From Maea johnstoni (Eukaryota > Annelida > Polychaeta > Spionida > Magelonidae): DNA of 64,000 nt. The stretch's first letter is position 1. Each line of letters begins with the position of its first letter. Below the pieces are notes generated by a model that worked only from the letters and a program-made list of their open reading frames with translations, made no database searches and was not told the DNA's origin. The translations under genes and the position numbers were made by a program. Positions 1-11,592 of the stretch are shown piece after piece. The stretch covers positions 68,402,595-68,466,594 of the forward strand of contig OZ012684.1 in NCBI GenBank assembly GCA_963942565.1. Reading direction: 5' to 3'.

Positions 1-820
<820 letters not shown>

Positions 821-970
821 ATTAAGATCCGCCACTGAGCATTGGTACAGATTTGTGGCCTCGCCGAGGGTGTTTGTTGCAAAGCTTCGGCATTGGCGGC
901 CTCAGCTTGGGCAACAGACACCTACGTCTCTGCTATAAATCTGCACCAAAGCTCAGCGGCGGATCTTAAT
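821..970. repeat. Foldback (hairpin) element
   Basis: The left arm from 821 (ATTAAGATCCGCC) pairs with the right arm ending at 970 (GGCGGATCTTAAT). Pairing continues inward with few mismatches, including GGTGTTTGTTGC against GCAACAGACACC, so almost the whole 150 bp folds on itself around about 895. Outside the arms, 'tataatag' and 'ctataata' extend the match imperfectly. No flanking duplication is certain. It is a short foldback MITE or a structured non-coding element; no second copy occurs in the window. Confidence 0.75.
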
Positions 971-1320
971 CCCTATAATAACTTCACCAGCGAGCAGTAA
1001 GATCGACTTTTAAAAAAAAACGGGTGAAAATTGAAAAGTTGATATGACACTTGGTCTAGTAGCATTAACAATGGTAACGCACAAAAACAATAACACTGTA
1101 CACACAGTAGGAATTTTAAAAGGTCAAACGTATATGCTATACGTTAAATTAGTAACACCTCAGTAGTAAGTTGAACTTAACTTTACCCATAGTAAAAAAA
1201 CGCCGATAGCAAAAAAAATGATAGTATAAAAACAAAGCAAAAGATACAGAGATTAATCATTAAATGAATAAAAAAGAAATAGTGACAGGAAACAATCCTA
1301 CCCCCAAAGAATTAGAACGG
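971..1320. other. A-rich sequence without features
   Basis: AT-rich with several A runs of 7-9 bases. No open frame, no repeat shared with the rest of the window, and no motif I would defend. Confidence 0.5.
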
Positions 1321-2060
1321 GTCTAAACTGAGAAGCCCAGCTCGGAGTGTCAGCGTAGTTTTTGAGACGCCCCCGATAGTAGCGGCATGCGGCGGGGTGG
1401 TCGTAGCGGCTGTACGTCGTGTTTGTTAATTCGCGGACAGATCATGTTCGATAGCAGAAGTCTCCTGAAATGCTAGGATACCTACACTGGACTAATCACT
1501 AAATGCTGCAATCTCCAGATAGGACGGTGAGTCAAGTTTGTTTTACAATTACAAAAGCCTCTTGCGTGCCAGTGAGCAGGTTACCCGCTCGCGTAGTTAG
1601 AAAACAATCTGTACAGTAAATGGAAGTGAAATAGCAAACAACAGACGGTGGCCGAATCCCGGGTCCGATTGTCGGTGGGGAATACTTGGGGAAGTTCCAC
1701 TTGCAGAATCTGTGATTGCGGCAGCGGAGGTCGGCAGGCAGCGGTTATCTCGGGGTTGGCAGCCGTGTCGACTGGGGAGAGAGGTGTTTTCGAGAATAGA
1801 TCTGTTAAGTGGGTACCCGGAGGATAAGTTGCGGGACACATTCTTGCGTGGTGGGGTGCATATTGATATTCACTTTCTCACCTCCGTACGCCCCAAAAGT
1901 CGCCATGGTGTCTTTCTTATACCATCCTCGTCGTGGACAATAGACTTTTTTATGATTGTGATGGTAGTCTCTGATTTCACGCCTAGGAGGGTCTTGGACC
2001 ATGGGGATGATTTTGTTGATTTTGCTAAGGTATTTCTGTGATGTAGGTACATAATAGGTT
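1321..2060 (+). pseudogene. CpG-richer segment with possible DIRS-like retroelement fossil
   Basis: This segment is clearly richer in G+C and CpG than its flanks. In the plus frame around 1660-1880 a stretch of about 25 residues, containing LLSGYPEDKLRDTFL, resembles the 'L-GYP-...-FL-.GF' pattern seen near the recombinase domain in DIRS-type retroelements and related tyrosine-recombinase proteins of invertebrates. The match is short and made by eye. If right, it is a small, old, broken remnant; no terminal repeats or other domains are visible. The alternative is a CpG-rich regulatory block with a chance open frame. Confidence 0.25.
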
Positions 2061-2640
2061 ACCTTTCGCCTGTAGCATCACTCAGTAGGACCCCTCTCTA
2101 GAACATCATCATTAGACGGAGTAACTAGAGAAAGCTATACCACTTGTTCTACTGAGTCTAGAGGGACATGTAGGTGGCTATATAAAGCACTACGGGAACT
2201 TACCTGTCATGATATTTACCAGATTTTCATTGAAAACCATTGTAATTAAATGAACCAGTAAAACTTAAAGGTAAACCCTTGGCCAAACAACTACGCAGAA
2301 AAACTTTAGTTATTAGGATTGTAGTTATCTATCTTTACTTTAGTCAAGTACATTTTAAGTTATAACAAAAAAATGAAATACACAGTCTACATACAGAAAA
2401 CAAATGAAGTAAAAACAGTAAAAAGTTTGTCAATTTTACAGATTTGATAGATATATAGCACTTGACACTGGGTTACAATAAGCATCCAAGATCCAATATC
2501 AGTATTCACGGGACATACTTATGAATACTGAATAAATTACTTCATCAAAACCAGTGCACTGATGACAACTGGGTGATCTTATTCAGTTGCCAAAAATGTA
2601 ATTTCTTTTTCAATCAGCACCAACTGATCATATCATGGTA
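2061..2640. other. No recognised features
   Basis: Ordinary AT-rich sequence. There is a small stem at about 2502-2539 (CAGTATTCA against TGAATACTG). Nothing supports a gene. Confidence 0.5.
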
Positions 2641-2895
2641 GCAGGGTCCCAGCCAGGATTAAGAAACTGGGTGCCCAAAATTGGCAATTATAAAAAAAAA
2701 TTTCTCATTTTCAAGGGAGACCACAATATACTCTGATTGCAACCATAAACATGTATTTACTTCATGAAATTCAATTATATGCTTGAAATTGACATTTTAA
2801 GAAATTCCTAACAAACTATTTTGGGTGTCCTGAAGGGTGATTTTTGAGGGTTTAGGTGTCCAAAAGACACCCATTATACGCCCTGCTGTCTAAGA
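2641..2895 (+). repeat. Dispersed repeat family A, copy 1
   Basis: It shares 'gaaactgggtgcccaaaat', 'gacattttaagaaatt' and 'gtcctgaagggtgatttttgagggttt' (split here by small changes) with 6305-6505. It also shares 'aaccataaacat-tattta' with 38775-38890, and matches 5641-5880 in reverse. Each copy has a different internal deletion. No clear terminal inverted repeat or duplication was found, so its class (hAT-like MITE or other) is unresolved. Confidence 0.75.
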
Positions 2896-3364
2896 CTATG
2901 CATGATAGTATTGATTTTGCCTTCTCCTCCATACAAACGACTGATCAGCTAAGGATGGTTGAGTCGTTCTTGGACCACCTGAACTTTTCACACCTGAGGA
3001 TGATGAGGATTAGACTAAGCGGCCTCTGCTAAACTCATACCTGGGCCGCAGAGTACAGGCATCCCAATTGTTACTTTCTACCGGATTACCCGGCCTTTCG
3101 TGAACGAGACACCTAAATAAACTGCGCATATCACAGGAAATTAAAAAATCACCCAATGACGGAGGTGAAATATGCGTTCAGCACATTCAGTCGAAGAACC
3201 AGGGTGGTCTTAGGAAAAAGCAATTATTAGAAAAAATATAGTGATTTTGAGGATTAATGCAATACATGTTCTATTTTCCTTCTCTGAGAACAAATCTTAT
3301 CTCTAATATCTTTGGAATATTCCCTCAATTGTTGGGATAATTCCTTATTTGTTGAGCTTGACCT
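2896..3364. other. Non-repetitive, CpG-containing block
   Basis: About 3000-3220 holds several CpGs and a short GC-rich inverted pair (GCGGCC.. with GGCCGC near 3019-3055). It is unique in the window and has no open frame. It could be a regulatory block; sequence conservation would decide. Confidence 0.25.
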
Positions 3365-3603
3365 TTAAGCAAGCCTACCATGCCCGTAGCACTCACAATG
3401 CCCCAACAATTTTGGTGGTACCTTTTTGACCAAAGCACTTTTTTTTTTAGAAAATATTCAAAATAGAAATGTTGATCATTACCCAACACATAACTCCCCT
3501 TCAAATGTTTAGTGAATTTAATCATATTTCCAAAGTTATTTTCAAAAAACAACTAGTTCCAGACGACTCTTGCTAAAGGTTTCTCCAGGCATGAATGGGT
3601 TAA
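3365..3603. mobile_element. Family B MITE (TTAA-flanked), copy 1
   Basis: It ends with GGCATGAATGGG then TTAA at 3600-3603 and starts near the TTAA at 3365-3368. The body has the family landmarks: 'acaattttggtgg', 'gaaatgttgatca' and 'ctccccttcaaatg'. The TTAA target with CCC-type ends fits a piggyBac-like non-autonomous element. No coding capacity. Confidence 0.75.
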
Positions 3604-4760
3604 TGCCCCCTCTGTGCATGAATGGGCTAAATGTGCCATAAAAAAGAGAGTCAAGCAGTATTTGATGAGATGTCCCCAGGGCAGTGGGGATGGGAGAGTG
3701 CTGAGAGACTCCTTCTCCTACTGATAGCATTGTAACAACTAGAAGATTAAATCTGATAAGCTGATTATGGGTTTGCACATAGATTGAAATACGAGTTGTA
3801 TACACTACTTTATTTTTTGCTTGCTTAGGGTTTTATTCAAATTTTTAAATATTTATTTTAGTTTACCGTGTTAAGCCCACCCCGAGGTGGGTGGTTAAAA
3901 TTTCATTCTATCTCAACATGAAGGAAGCTTTTTCTGTTTATTTTAAATATTCGGGGTTGACATCTGTGTCCTCAACCCTGAAAGCCTAGGCTAACATTTT
4001 GCTCTTTCCCTTAGAAATGTGTCAGTTCTTTTATTAACACTATCATTTGGTTACAATGGGTTTTTTTTTTTGAGGCGACAGGAAATGTATGAGTGATGGG
4101 AATGCCTATGGTTGTCTGGCAAAGAACAACTTGGAGAATATTAGATTTGTATTGATCAGTAGTTTAAGCCATTCAGTATATATTCTCTAAGTCAACTTTA
4201 GATAATCCTAGGAATAGTAGGTGAGAAGGCCTATGCTTTTCTAAGTAAAATAACTTGAAAAATGGCAGAGGAGAATATAAGTTCATTTCATTATCATTAT
4301 CATTTGACTTGTACAATTTCAACTCATGATTATTATGGGCTTACTTTAAACAGACTTGAAAAGTGTCAATAAGAATCCCTGTGATCTTCTGAAAAAAACA
4401 ACTGCTATGTATTGCAATGAACCATAGTAAAACTCTGTTAGTTATGGTGCGATTATGAATTTGTCATTATTCTATTCTATAATCTGTTTGAAGACCCTTT
4501 TTTTTACCATCCCCTTACAAGGGTACAATCTATCTAAGTTGGCATGGTCGCTATATAAATGTTCAGCTAACCAAGGTGCTGTCAATTGTTAACTTTTAAC
4601 TGAAAGAAACCTAATGACTTTTCATAGAAAAGGTAGGGAGATTGCGTAACTGATTGGGATGAATCAATACAAAATTAGTACAACTAGAGCTGTACATAGT
4701 CTTCTGTGCATTAGATAATTAGAAATCTGTCAAATTAGAACATTGAGACTCAAAATTATT
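3604..4760. other. No recognised features
   Basis: AT-rich sequence with T runs near 3440, 4060 and 4500. A small hairpin is visible at 3877-3893 (CCCACC..GGTGGG). The stretch 3603-3633 repeats a 'gcatgaatgggctaa' version of the family B end, perhaps a stray MITE fragment. Confidence 0.4.
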
Positions 4761-4893
4761 TTTTCTTCCCAGGGTGCCCAGTTGCATCTTCAAAAGCTAC
4801 TTAAAGGTATCTTGTATATAGAAACCAGTACATCTTTGGTCTCCCTGCGAGCTACAGGAGAATTCAAGGGACCACTGCCCCCCCCCCCCCCTC
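4761..4893 (-). repeat. hAT-type dispersed repeat fragment and C tract
   Basis: Positions 4783-4850 match the reverse complement of about 49132-49193 (shared core 'gaaaccagtacatcttt'). At 49071 the related copy has a CAGGGCTCAAAAT end typical of hAT elements. A run of about 13 C bases follows at 4877-4891. Confidence 0.6.
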
Positions 4894-5640
4894 GGGCTCC
4901 AGCTGATGCAAGGTCAATGAGTGCAACAAATCTCTTTAAGCTTTTAAATTTAAGGATTTCCACAGCCCATAATATATTGTTATTTCCATCTTTGTTTTTA
5001 GCTGAAGGGCATCCCTAGTATTAGGGCCTTAGCAGCCTGCTGGAGGATGATAGTCGATTAACTAAAGAAAAAATCATGCCCAAGTGTGTGGTTGATTAGG
5101 ATCCAGAGTACCTAACAATTATACCATGTTACTAACTTACCATAGCTGGTTTTTGGGTGTGTGAACCTAAAACAAAGCAAACAAGATTTATATCAATAAA
5201 GCTGTCCATTCTGGGGGCATTGTTTTTACAGTTAATCTCACAGATAAACACACTCAAGACTTCTACGCTCATTGGACTCTTAGTATTTTGATAGCAGGAG
5301 CAGATGAGTGATATGTTCTTGAGAATGCACCGCAACTTTTTTCTCGCCATTTTGACATGTTGTCACAAGGCGACTAACATTCAGCTGTCAGTGACAACCT
5401 AAGCACTTGCCCGAAGACGATTACACTTTACAAGCATAAACATTCAAGTTCATAAAACAAACATTAGCAAGTGAAATAATTACTCCTTCTTAGAGTCTCA
5501 CTGTTTTAACTGTGGAGCTCTTTTGTTCGATGGTGGAGAAAAGTGTCAGCAAAGTGTCACTATTCATGATTGCATTTCAGTTGTAGTTTCAAGCTTTCCT
5601 GTTTAACTTATTTCTCTTTGATTCAAAGGATGAATGATAA
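4894..5640. other. No recognised features
   Basis: No repeat shared with the rest of the window and no coding signal. The open frames here are short and lack splice or family support. Confidence 0.45.
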
Positions 5641-5880
5641 CAGGGTCTCGTGTGCTATTGCGTCTGGGCGTCATTTGGGCACCTAAACCCACAAAAAGGG
5701 ACACCCCAAATTTGTTTTGACAAATTTATTGAAATTTCAATTTCAAGCAATTTTTATTCACTTTAACAAAAGATTCCCACGACATCGGATAAAGATATTA
5801 TGCCTTATTTCAATAAGTAAATAAATTTATGTCTATGTTTGTAATTTGAGTATAGTGCTCTCCTTTGTAATATTGGATGC
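5641..5880 (-). repeat. Dispersed repeat family A, reverse copy
   Basis: Reading the minus strand gives the family A landmarks in order: 'actatactca-attacaaaca', then 'gaaattg', 'tttggggtgtcc' and 'gggtttaggtgcccaaatgacgcc'. The copy is diverged from copies at 2641 and 6305. Confidence 0.6.
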
Positions 5881-6143
5881 CTGAAAACTTCACAATTCAC
5901 CTGTTGTTTAAGACTACCTGTCCCAAAGACCATCTCAATATCATGCTGCCAGTGACAGAAGTTTACTCATGTCTTGCCAGTTCACAAACTTGCTGCTTCC
6001 AGATTTGGCAGGCTCTGCCACTTTTTGCCAATCCTGTCACTTTTAGCAGCGCAATTGTCATTAATGATCAATTGGGATCTCAAGAAAAGAGTGTGAAGTA
6101 CTTGAATCGTTGCAGGTCCCTTGAAAAGCTAGAATCAGAGGCA

Positions 6144-6290
6144 TGAAGTTGCCAGTTTGTACCCAGGAAAAACTAGTCCATAAAATTGCCAGTTTGTGCC
6201 CGTGGAAATCTAGTAAATGAAATGGCCAGTTGTACCCATGGAAATCTAGTACAAATTGCCAGTTCACACCTACAGAAATCTAATGCAGGG
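6144..6290 (+). repeat. 37-bp minisatellite, about 4 units
   Basis: Units begin at about 6146, 6183, 6220 and 6253, each with 'ttgccagtttgt.ccc' followed by 'ggaaatctagt'. The reverse-strand open frame over it (a repeated 'LDFHG' motif) is a by-product of the 37-bp unit, not a protein gene. It lies immediately before family A copy 2. Confidence 0.8.
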
Positions 6291-6304
6291 AAAGTAAATC
6301 ACTG

Positions 6305-6505
6305 TGATAGTCAGGGTCTTAAGATTTTGAAACTGGGTGCCCAAAATCGGAAATGGTAACATTTTTGGGTGTCCTCTATTTTTACAATATGTTTGGAATT
6401 GATGTTTTAAGAAATTACTCAAAAAGTAATTTGGGTGTCCTGAGGGGTGATTTTTGAGGGTTTTGGTGTCCAAATGAAGACCATACACCCTGCTGCCTTA
6501 GACTG
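6305..6505 (+). repeat. Dispersed repeat family A, copy 2
   Basis: Shares long blocks with copy 1, including 'gaaactgggtgcccaaaat', 'gatgttttaagaaatt' and 'gtgatttttgagggttt', but lacks about 60 bp of the copy 1 interior. Confidence 0.75.
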
Positions 6506-6650
6506 ATGACGGTTCATAGCAGGCCATGACTGTACTTGTAGTACTAGCCGGTTCATACACATGCTTGAAACAAAGAAGCTCTTAGTAGTGCACATTGTAT
6601 CAGTCATCAGTTAATATGTCACAGTTTTGTTGATACATTCTATCAGTTTA

Positions 6651-6860
6651 CAGAACAGCTTCCGAGGCTGTCAGTAGATCATCCAGGGGTCAAGGTGGTG
6701 TAATGGTTATCACTCAGCCCCCTCAGTTTCCCCCTCTTGATCTCCCTATTCATCTCCCCATCTGTCTCCCGCTATAGTGCCTTCCCTGATTTGGCCACAG
6801 GCCCGTATGAGAGACAGAATCAGTATGGCGTTCGAGACCAAAAGAATCACCACCCAAACC
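6651..6860 (+). repeat. Possible tRNA-derived SINE head
   Basis: At 6695-6715 'tggtgtaatggttatcac' is close to the A-box of tRNA-Gln/His-type genes. At 6832-6841 'GTTCGAGACC' resembles a B-box. The spacing of about 130 bp is too long for a tRNA gene, and the intervening sequence is C/T-rich, so this is not a working tRNA. It may be a tRNA-derived SINE with an internal expansion. Confidence 0.35.
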
Positions 6861-6965
6861 TTTCTTTGATCTGAGTTTTCTTCTTGAAATGTTATTTTTT
6901 ATCATTATATTATTTGATGTTTAGATGTATGCAAGCAAGTTCACACACCACACATCACACAAACA

Positions 6966-7060
6966 TTATGAATTTATGATAATGTATATATATATATACA
7001 CACACACATATGCATATATATATACATTTATACATATATACGTATATACACACACTTGTT
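6966..7060. repeat. Compound (TA)n/(CA)n microsatellite
   Basis: Short alternating TA and CA/TG runs separated by single changes. Clearly purine-pyrimidine alternating, so prone to unusual DNA structure and length change. Confidence 0.85.
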
Positions 7061-8159
7061 TATAATGTATAGCATTAATTTTAGTTTTTATATTATATGT
7101 CGTAGTGCTGCATATGAGATGGAACTTCATCAATTTCTTAGTCCTAAACCACTTAACGTCCTACAAGTTAGCTTAAACAAAAATAGTCAGGATGAATAAT
7201 TCAGCTGTTGTTTTTTTATTTTTGGTGATGTTATTGCATAAGGGAGTCTGTGGGACCACTAGGAGTGTGCCATTGATGTAAAGAGCATTACTGCTCATCC
7301 CAGATGCATGTGTAAGTAGGGAGCCTAAAGCCTTTGTCTCCTGGGACTCATTAGGGCTATCAGCTGTGAGCCATCAAAACCCCTCCACTCTTAATGCATG
7401 ATTATAATGTGATCTACCAGCCACTGCTGTGCTTGATTATGTTTTGATAACAACAGTTTAAACATTGATCAACAGTTTAGAATATCATTAGCACTCCCTG
7501 CTGGTGGTACCATGTGATGTTAGGAGTTCTGAATGGAAGTGGTAGGAATTAACAAGGTTCTTTCCCACTTTCTTCTTCTTGTGTAAAACAGACGACTTTT
7601 GTAATCTGCAAAGTCCTATGTGCTTGACTACCTTGGTTTAGTGAGGTAAGAGTGCCTGATATAACTAGCCATTTTGCGCATAGCACTTTACATATTGATT
7701 TAAGTATTTTATATTTCATTAAAGAAGTGTAATTGCTGATATCAACCTTTTCCTGCCCAGAGTTTCCATTAAAAGGATCCACTGCATCCATGATTCTTTT
7801 AGGACTATAAAACTTAGGATTATAAAGCACTAATTCAAATATGAGAAAATTATTGGCTGGGATTTGATTATTATTACAGGCATGAGCAGGTCAGTCCTGT
7901 ATCTGCTGGGGGTATGGAACATTTATCCGTCTTTGTATTAGGGATATGAGTGTTATTTGTGCCCCCAAGAGCGTGTGCAGCATATGGTTCCTATCCCATT
8001 TGCATCTGGAATACATGTGAACAGTTTGAAAACATTTGACCAAAATGTAAAGTGCACAGTGATATCTAGAAAAATAAGAAACTTCGAAGAGGGTTTGGTG
8101 AACACAATAAAAAGAATAGCCCTCAGTCAAATATTTAAAAAAATCTAACTTTTTTGATC
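7061..8159. other. No gene; unique sequence
   Basis: Segment 7230-7460 is balanced in composition and unique, with homeodomain-like TAATGCATGATTATAATG at 7395-7412 and a C/EBP-like ATTGCATAAG. Segment 7960-8040 holds an octamer-like ATTTGCAT near 7999. These are possible regulatory sites, unsupported by anything beyond motif resemblance. Confidence 0.25.
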
Positions 8160-8810
8160 AAAGTGTCTTAAGATTTGTGAGACGGTGCATATATTCGCTT
8201 TAGATGTAAATGGGTTATGGCCACCTCCGGGGATAAGAGAGACGACAATCTGCTATGTCAATTCCCCATGCTCGAACCATCAACGTGATGCACCTTTTCA
8301 TCATCAGTGCTTTTACAACAGAAGTCGGCCCGCTGAGAGATTGATGCCTTGCCCAACATCTCGTTTGGCACGTTCCGTGACGGAAAGGACCCCTATGTCA
8401 AATACCTCCAGATGCCAGGCCAGTAAGTTAGTCAGAGTTTTGCTATAAAGACCACTAAAGTCATCCCATCTGGGTGGAGGTGTTTCGGGCCTTGTCAGTA
8501 ACAGGTTATCCCAATGGCAAAAGGAGGCAGTCCAAAGATTTGTCATCTTTAAGGGCAGGGAATTTCATTGATTATACATGTTTGGCGGTATTCTTAAATG
8601 GGTGTGACCCTGGACCATGGATATTTGTGAAATCATCACAAATGGAGGTGAGGAGTTTAACATGTGTGTGATTGCTACAATTTCCTCTGCGAAAGTTAGT
8701 AAATAGTCTTCTTGACTTAACAGGCACGCATGTCTGGCAATAGGTTTTTCCTGGATGGGGAAGTCAGTATTTACACAGTGGCCGCCCAAGTAGCATAAAA
8801 TAAACAACAG
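8160..8810. other. Balanced, CpG-containing unique block
   Basis: This 650-bp stretch has more CpG and a more even base mix than its flanks, and does not recur in the window. Open frames of 77-87 codons occur on both strands, but none has recognisable domains or convincing splice sites. It is a candidate conserved regulatory element or non-coding exon. Confidence 0.3.
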
Positions 8811-9326
8811 AAACTATATGGCACACTGCAGCCGGAGGATTTCTTTGAATCCCCACAGAACAACCATCCCTTTCTTGTTTTCACTGACAATTAACAGAAT
8901 ACTGCCTACCAGACCAGTGTAAGGTTGCTCCTAACAACTAAATATATGTAAGTGGAAAACAACAATGTGGTGGCTAGCAGAGGATGGAGAATTTCAAGGT
9001 TTGTCTGTTTTATGTCTTTAGAGATCAGGGCTTTATTTTGCTCCATACACACAAAAGTGGACTTAATTGAAAAAGTTTCATATGTTTGAGGGGAGGGGTG
9101 GGCATTATCAGATTTCTTTAACTATGTCTCTACATCACTTTCACTATATGAATCTATTCCTTTGAATGAGAGAGGTGGATTTACTCCAGGATAAAACAAA
9201 TTACATCTAGTCTTATCTAAAAAATATTATATACTTTATTTAAGTAAATATTTCAAATATATCTTATATATTTGACATATAGTAGTATGCATATACTGAG
9301 AGTACCCTTTCACATTTGGAATTTCA
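8811..9326. other. No recognised features
   Basis: AT-rich; around 9220-9300 it is dominated by short A/T runs. No repeat, gene or motif worth calling. Confidence 0.45.
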
Positions 9327-9465
9327 ATTTTTCATCACTTTTTCTGCCATTAATTGCAGCTAAGTTGTGACTAGCTAGTTGTAAATGGTGTGAGTATCTG
9401 GTAGTATCTGGTGAAAACCACCACCGTACCCCAAATCACTGGCAACTTTCTCATATGCCCTACCA
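9327..9465 (-). mobile_element. SINE family D, tail fragment
   Basis: Read on the minus strand: 'gccagtgatttggggta', a 'ggtggttttcacc' block, then 'actagctagtcacaact' and 'ggcagaaaaagtgatg', the conserved order of family D. The tRNA-like head is missing from this copy. Confidence 0.75.
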
Positions 9466-9786
9466 CATTATTATATGTCATCTATAAGAGTTCTTAATTT
9501 GTACTGAGAAGAGTATTATGAGCTCAGGTTTGACAGCAAGTCATCGCTACCTACCTGCGAGCTAGGTTCTTTCCAAAATCACACACTTACATTTGCACAC
9601 ATGCCGTTATCTTGTGTGGAATCTCTACCTCTCTCTTGCTGAGAGCAAAACAGGTTTTGTGTTCTTGCTGGCATCTGATAAGCCCCTCCTGGTATCTACC
9701 TCTTTAAGACTCTGCAAGTACCTCATGTTTAGATACATGTGATTTATGGAGGCTACCTGCCCTGGGCCACTCCCATCACTCCGTTC
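9466..9786. other. Unique sequence, no gene
   Basis: Contains several 'ctacct' and 'acctct' words but no clear tandem unit. Nothing further is recognised. Confidence 0.4.
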
Positions 9787-10006
9787 TTAACCCATCAATG
9801 CTCACAGCAGCCTAAAGCATGCTGCCTGGTGTTTTTGATGAAATCTTGCAGGCAAAAGCGAGGCTAGGAAAATATTTGATGGAGAAATGTTATTCAGAAC
9901 ATCACGAACAACTCTCCTTCAAATATTTTGTAAAATTATTCTCAGTTCAAAAGTTATTGTCACAAAATATAGAAGGACTCATAAGTATCATTGGGTTATG
10001 GGTTAA
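9787..10006. mobile_element. Family B MITE, copy 2
   Basis: Complete 220-bp copy: TTAACCCATCAATGCT at the left (TTAA 9787-9790) and 'ATGGGTTAA' at the right (TTAA 10003-10006). The interior has 'gaaaatatttgatggagaaatg' related text and 'ctctccttcaaatatttt', the family core. The frame crossing it (9819-10028) is not a gene. Confidence 0.85.
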
Positions 10007-10596
10007 CCATTCCACTACTGGTGGCTAATTTGTTCAAACTAGAATACTGCAAAAAAGCTGAAAACTACCTGAAACCAGGGAGAATGAGTACTTAAGTAAT
10101 ATACGCCCCTGCTAAACCCCATATCGGTAGTCATCTGATGGTGCTCAGCAAGGGCTTTTAAAATGGATGAAACCCTGACATATCTCATGATAAATGCAAG
10201 TGAAATTTCTCCTGTTATTTTAGAGTATCTCCCTACAAGTACCACTGAAATTCATTGCAGAGATTTTCTCAGCAGTTTAGATCAGTTTAGAAACTAGAAA
10301 GTAGCCATGCACTGACCCAAGGGAATCTTAAATGATTTTGGGCAACCTGAAATTGAAACAAAGTGGTTCAAGACATGGTTCATTGAAAAAATGGACAGAC
10401 TGTTGAAATGTAATTTGAAATCAAAAATACTTTTTGTATATATTTTTTATATTTCATTTTATAAAAACATTGTTGTTTTTGTTTACAATGATTACAATAT
10501 AAAACTCATTTATAGCATCAGACATTTTCAATTTTGGGACACCGGTAAGTTCAACTGGGCCTCCAAATTTCCTAGCTTTGTTGTAACTTGCCTCAC
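10007..10596. other. No recognised features
   Basis: Low-GC unique sequence. It would be intron on the minus strand if the exon candidate to its right is real. Confidence 0.35.
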
Positions 10597-10829
10597 CTGA
10601 TTGGGCCACTGAGTTGTCAAAAAAAACTGCTTGCATTTCATCCATTAAACTACATGTATTTCCCTTGCCAGCACTTGCCCGTAATCTGTCACTCTGGGTG
10701 ACACCACTATCAGTGATGCGGACTGTAGCGGAGTATGTTCTCAACTTCCCAGCCACACTGGATCGGGTTACCTCAATGATTTGTCCACCTTTTGTGTGTG
10801 CTGTGAAAGCGGCTTTCAGCCCCCTCAGC
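10597..10829 (-). CDS. Weak candidate exon, unknown product
   Basis: The minus strand stays open from about 10831 to 10454. Within it, a consensus donor (CAG/GTGAGG) gives an exon end at 10597, and a possible acceptor AG lies at 10831-10830 with a modest pyrimidine tract. The encoded segment of about 77 residues contains 'GGQIIEVTRSSVAGKLRTYS' and 'SLMDEMQAVFFDNS', mixed-composition text unlike the low-complexity frames elsewhere. It matches no family I know. A 143-codon plus-strand frame (10614-11045) overlaps and I treat it as a shadow. No neighbouring exons were found, so this may be chance. Confidence 0.2.
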
Positions 10830-11404
10830 CTTTGTTATGTCAAGATGAAAGGTGACATACACTTAGTCACTTGTAAAGTCCTCTTAATGGAAATCTCGAC
10901 ACCAGAAGGAGAATGTTGCAGCACAAAAAGTAACAGTCTCCATTTTTGTAGCGACACAGAAAAAAAATATCATCTTGTATGTGTACATGCAGATCTGTTG
11001 AATATTTCACTTTACATGATGTTGTTTGATTTTACATGGGTCTGAAGTATTAGATACAACAAAGCCTTATAGATTCCTGAAGGAAGATCCAGGGATTTTC
11101 CAGGAAAAAGTGTTGCTGGCATCAAAGGCAGATCATAGTATGTCTCATGAGCCTTAATTGATGGCATGTATGGGGTGTACGTTGGTGTGGAGAATCTAGT
11201 TGTGAACACCAATAGTGAGGGCCACAGACACCTGTATCAGTTTGAGGTGAACTTTTTAAAATGAAGTAGCCAGGATGTTATTGACACATATTGGATTCAC
11301 CCTAACACTGGTTAATATTTGGAATTGCACTAACTAATCAAATTTAGTGGAGATTTTCTTTGAAATTAAATGCATTTTCCAAGTATTTCCATTTGAAATC
11401 TTGA
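10830..11404. other. No recognised features
   Basis: Unique sequence with no repeat family copy. The long plus-strand frame that extends into it from 10614 lacks coding character. Confidence 0.35.
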
Positions 11405-11592
11405 AATGTCAAAGCTTCTGATAGCAGTATGGCCTAAGGCATGTTGCTCACCACTGTCCAGGATCAAATCAGGCTTGTGCGTAAGTTATCAGTGATTTGG
11501 GGTTAGATGGGGGTTTTCCTTGGGAAAATTACAACTGATAAGTCACCATTCAGCCTTAACATGACAGAAAAAAGTGACGATAAATGAAATAC
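11405..11592 (+). mobile_element. SINE family D, near full-length
   Basis: The head has an A-box-like 'tatggcctaaggcatg' (about 11428) and a B-box-like 'ccaggatcaaatc' (about 11458). The body follows: 'agtgatttggggttag', 'gggttttcc', 'acaactgataagtcac', ending in 'gacagaaaaaagtgacg'. This copy helps define the family as tRNA-headed. Confidence 0.75.

Noticed and set aside
2061-2160. Inverted pair 'actcagtagga' and 'tctactgagt' as a small transposon
   Set aside because: The match is short and interrupted, and no flanking duplication is seen.
6692-6841. tRNA-Gln-like gene
   Set aside because: An A-box and a B-box-like word are present, but the spacing is about 130 bp and no cloverleaf can be drawn.
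10614-11045. 143-codon plus-strand open frame
   Set aside because: No family resemblance. It overlaps the more plausible minus-strand exon candidate, and its second half lacks protein-like composition.
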